From JBNKFQ01 sp050289385 (GTDB taxonomy: Bacteria; Pseudomonadota; Gammaproteobacteria; Pseudomonadales; Porticoccaceae), in assembly GCA_050289385.1 (NCBI GenBank), contig JBNKFQ010000193.1, forward strand, positions 1 through 15,027: DNA of 15,027 nucleotides. Reading direction: 5' to 3'. This document shows positions 12,978-15,027 of the stretch, piece by piece. Positions within the stretch are counted from its first letter, which is position 1, and the number at the start of each line of letters is the position of its first letter. The notes below the pieces were generated by a model. It saw only the letters and a list, made by a program, of their open reading frames with translations, did not search any database and was not told the origin of the DNA. Made by a program: the position numbers and the translations under genes.

Positions 12978-13625
12978 ATGGAAAAATTTATTGTTCACAG
13001 AGGTATTGTCGCGCCTATGGATCGCGCCAACGTCGATACCGATATGATTATTCCCAAACAGTTTTTAAAGTCGATCAAACGCACCGGTTTTGGTGTGAAC
13101 CTGTTTGATGAGCTGCGTTATCTGGACGAAGGCTATCCCGGCCAGGATTGTTCACAGCGGCCCCTGAATAGTGAATTTCCGCTAAACCAGCCACGTTATC
13201 AAAATGCATCGATACTGTTGGCCCGGGAAAACTTTGGTTGCGGCTCCAGCCGTGAGCACGCGCCCTGGGCGTTGCTGGATTACGGCTTTCGCGTAATTAT
13301 TGCGCCGGGTTATGCCGATATTTTTTATAACAACTGTTTTAAAAACGGTTTATTACCGGTTGTTCTGGATGCCGATATCGTTTCGCAGCTGTTTCGGGAA
13401 ATGGAGAGCAATGTCGGATATGTATTGACGGTGGACCTTGAGCAACAGGTAATTATGGGCGCTACGGGCAAAGATATTCCTTTTGAGATTGATGGCGCGC
13501 GCAAACACAGTTTGCTGAACGGGCTTGATGATATCGGGGTTACCCTGCAAAGCACCGATGCAATCAGGGCATTTGAGCGCGATTGGCAGCAGCAGTGTCC
13601 GTGGCTGTTTGGGGCTATTAAATGA
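12978..13625 (+). CDS. leuD: 3-isopropylmalate dehydratase small subunit
   Basis: The 215-residue swivel-domain partner of LeuC completes the dehydratase active site. It shows the family motifs DRANVDTDMIIPKQFLK, ENFGCGSSREHAPWAL, PGYADIFYNNCFKNGLLPV and the C-terminal FERDW. The start lies 1 nt after the leuC stop, with GGGAG inside the end of leuC, so translation is probably coupled. It is followed by an inserted-looking inverted-repeat element before leuB. Confidence 0.97.
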   Translation: MEKFIVHRGIVAPMDRANVDTDMIIPKQFLKSIKRTGFGVNLFDELRYLDEGYPGQDCSQRPLNSEFPLNQPRYQNASILLARENFGCGSSREHAPWALLDYGFRVIIAPGYADIFYNNCFKNGLLPVVLDADIVSQLFREMESNVGYVLTVDLEQQVIMGATGKDIPFEIDGARKHSLLNGLDDIGVTLQSTDAIRAFERDWQQQCPWLFGAIK

Positions 13626-13628
13626 ATG

Positions 13629-13732
13629 GGTCGCACGTCGGTCGTCGCACGTCGCACGCTAAAGATTCGCGCCATCGCTTCGCTCGGCATTGGGGGTTGG
13701 TGGTATTGGGGTGCGACGAACGACGTGCGACC
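13629..13732. repeat. 104-bp inverted-repeat element (MITE or REP-like) between leuD and leuB
   Basis: The left arm (13629-13650) and right arm (13711-13732) are 22 bp each and complementary at 21 positions; both outer ends read GGTCGCACGTCG inward. TCGCAC recurs at 13631, 13645 and 13652. The 60-bp centre has a small GCC..GGC palindrome (13671-13688) and a G/T-rich part. It fills almost the whole leuD-leuB gap, beginning 3 nt after the leuD stop and ending 6 nt before the leuB ribosome binding site. No clear target duplication is seen. Transcribed, it would form a long hairpin inside the leu mRNA. Confidence 0.75.
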
Positions 13733-13752
13733 AAAATCAAGGAAGCTGATAT

Positions 13753-15027
13753 ATGAAGAAAAAAATTCTGATTTTACCCGGCGATGGCATTGGCCCTGAA
13801 ATTATTGCGCAAGCAGAAAAGGTGTTGCGCGCGGTCGACCAAAAGTTTGATCTTGGTCTGGAGCTTGACCATGGCTTGTTGGGCGGCGCTGCTATTGATG
13901 CCAGCGGGTCGCCTTATCCGCAGGAAACCCAACGCCTGGCAAAGGCCGCCGATGCCATTTTACTGGGCGCGGTAGGCGGTCCCAAATGGGACAATATAGA
14001 GCGTGATATTCGGCCGGAAAAGGGCTTGCTCGGCATTCGCTCGCAACTTGGGTTATTTGGCAATTTGCGCCCGGCAATGCTTTACCCGCAACTGGCGGAT
14101 ACTTCTTCTCTCAAGCCTGAACTGGTTTCAGGACTGGATATTTTGATTGTGCGTGAATTGACCGGCGGTATTTATTTTGGTGAACCGCGGGGCATTGGTA
14201 CCAATGCCAATGGTGAACGCGAGGGCTTTAATACTTACCGCTACTGCGAGTCCGAAATTGTTCGCATCGGGCGCATGGCGTTTGAAGCGGCGCGCAAGCG
14301 CAATGGTCGCGTGTGTTCGGTAGACAAGGCAAATGTGCTGGACGTTACCGTGCTCTGGCGCGAGGTTATGACTGAACTGGCCAAAGATTACCCCGACGTG
14401 GAACTGAGCCATATGTATGTCGATAACGCCGCCATGCAACTGGTGCGTGCGCCAAAGCAGTTTGATGTGATTGTGACCGGCAACATGTTTGGCGATATTT
14501 TGTCCGACGCAGCGGCGATGCTCACCGGGTCCATTGGCATGTTGCCATCGGCGTCACTCGATGCCAATGGCAAGGGGTTGTACGAACCCTGTCATGGTTC
14601 AGCGCCCGATATTGCCGGGCAGGGTATCGCCAACCCATCAGGCCTGCTTAACGGTGCTATTCTGATGCTCTATCATATCGGGCAGGGCGAGGTAGCCGCC
14701 AAAATCGGCAACGCGCTTCTCTATACATTGGAGAACGGCCAACACACGGCCGATATTGCCAAGAAGGGCGAGAAGGCGCTTTCGACTATGGAATTCGCAA
14801 AAGCCGTCGTGAAGAACCTCGGCAAAGAGCCAAAGAATCTGACGTCATTTGCTTCGGGCAGCGGTAAGCCGGTCAAGCTGCCGCGTCACGAAGATACCAC
14901 TCAGTCGGTCCGCACCAAGCGCCTTACCGGAGTTGATGTGTTTGTCGATTTTGACGACGCCGACGCCGCTGGTCTTGGGAAGCGCCTTAACGAGTGCGGT
15001 CTCAGTGGTTTGTGGCTCGAGTCCGTT
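13753..15027 (+). CDS. leuB: 3-isopropylmalate dehydrogenase, joined in frame to an isocitrate dehydrogenase-like C terminus, open at window end
   Basis: LeuB oxidises and decarboxylates 3-isopropylmalate with NAD, the third committed leucine step. AAGGA lies near-optimally before the ATG. Residues 1-295 are clearly LeuB: ILPGDGIGPEI, LLGAVGGPKWD, the LeuB-specific GLLGIRSQLGLFGNLRPA, RELTGGIYFGE, VDKANVLD, GDILSDAAAML and EPCHGSAPDIAGQGIANP. The family then continues LATILSAAMML and ends near residue 360. Here it reads SGLLNGAILMLYHIGQGEVA and runs on to at least residue 425 without a stop. That tail resembles long-type NADP-isocitrate dehydrogenases, including a late KRLTGVDVFVDF motif. This is a chimeric assembly join or a true fusion. 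The N-terminal LeuB call is firm; the C-terminal call is probable. Confidence 0.85.
   Translation, partial: MKKKILILPGDGIGPEIIAQAEKVLRAVDQKFDLGLELDHGLLGGAAIDASGSPYPQETQRLAKAADAILLGAVGGPKWDNIERDIRPEKGLLGIRSQLGLFGNLRPAMLYPQLADTSSLKPELVSGLDILIVRELTGGIYFGEPRGIGTNANGEREGFNTYRYCESEIVRIGRMAFEAARKRNGRVCSVDKANVLDVTVLWREVMTELAKDYPDVELSHMYVDNAAMQLVRAPKQFDVIVTGNMFGDILSDAAAMLTGSIGMLPSASLDANGKGLYEPCHGSAPDIAGQGIANPSGLLNGAILMLYHIGQGEVAAKIGNALLYTLENGQHTADIAKKGEKALSTMEFAKAVVKNLGKEPKNLTSFASGSGKPVKLPRHEDTTQSVRTKRLTGVDVFVDFDDADAAGLGKRLNECGLSGLWLESV
14638..15027 (+). other. isocitrate dehydrogenase-like segment downstream of the leuB join
   Basis: From codon 296 the product matches the pattern of the long bacterial IDH type: NPSGLLNGA, MLYHIGQGEVAAKIGNALL, LENGQHTADI, EFAKAVVKNLGKEP, a linker, then RTKRLTGVDVFVDF, the start of that type's C-terminal extension. 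By hand count, Leu codons CTT/CTC make up 11 of 17 here against 9 of 33 before the join, a modest shift. The family call is from memory of motifs. Confidence 0.65.

Overview
The window looks like chromosomal DNA of a gammaproteobacterium, probably marine and near the Pseudomonadales/Cellvibrionales. The evidence is the leuC-leuD-leuB order with a divergent LysR gene, a YjdM very like the enterobacterial protein, a gammaproteobacterial TrmH, a receiver-DUF3369 protein and a large PAS-GGDEF-EAL protein. The genus is an inference. The window opens inside an insertion sequence and ends inside an open reading frame, as a contig broken at a repeat would.

Positions 1-2460 are accessory and AT-richer: the 3' end of an IS3-family element, then small unrecognised genes (a coiled-coil/one-membrane-helix protein, a 91-residue protein, two small lipoproteins). 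The hairpin at 707-761, just after one stop codon and just before the next start, has the form of an integron attC site. A degenerate site of nearly the same size lies at 2028-2083. I read this part as remnants of integron gene cassettes. No integrase is present. The second lipoprotein gene is broken by a 1-nt deletion in a T run inside its signal peptide.

Positions 2529-7127 hold yjdM with its terminator, then two cyclic-di-GMP signalling genes. The first encodes receiver-DUF3369-GGDEF, but the phosphoacceptor Asp is Glu, the GGDEF motif is SGARF and the RxxD inhibitory-site motif is kept. That suggests a c-di-GMP sensor rather than an enzyme. The second is a membrane-anchored PAS-PAS-GGDEF-EAL protein that keeps most catalytic motifs but has an unusual EAL loop 6.

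Positions 7158-10528 hold trmH, six imperfect 16-bp tandem repeats that begin inside the trmH coding end, an acyl-CoA dehydrogenase of the large DmdC/FadE-like type, and a DJ-1/PfpI-family protein.

Positions 10548-15027 are the leucine-biosynthesis locus: a LysR regulator divergent from leuC-leuD-leuB with an ATTC-N7-GAAT box between them. A 104-bp inverted-repeat element, probably a MITE or REP-like unit, sits between leuD and leuB. LeuB is normal for about 295 codons, then changes in frame into the C-terminal part of a long-type isocitrate dehydrogenase and is still open at the window end. This is either a chimeric assembly join at a conserved motif or a real LeuB-IDH fusion, and it is the most surprising feature here.
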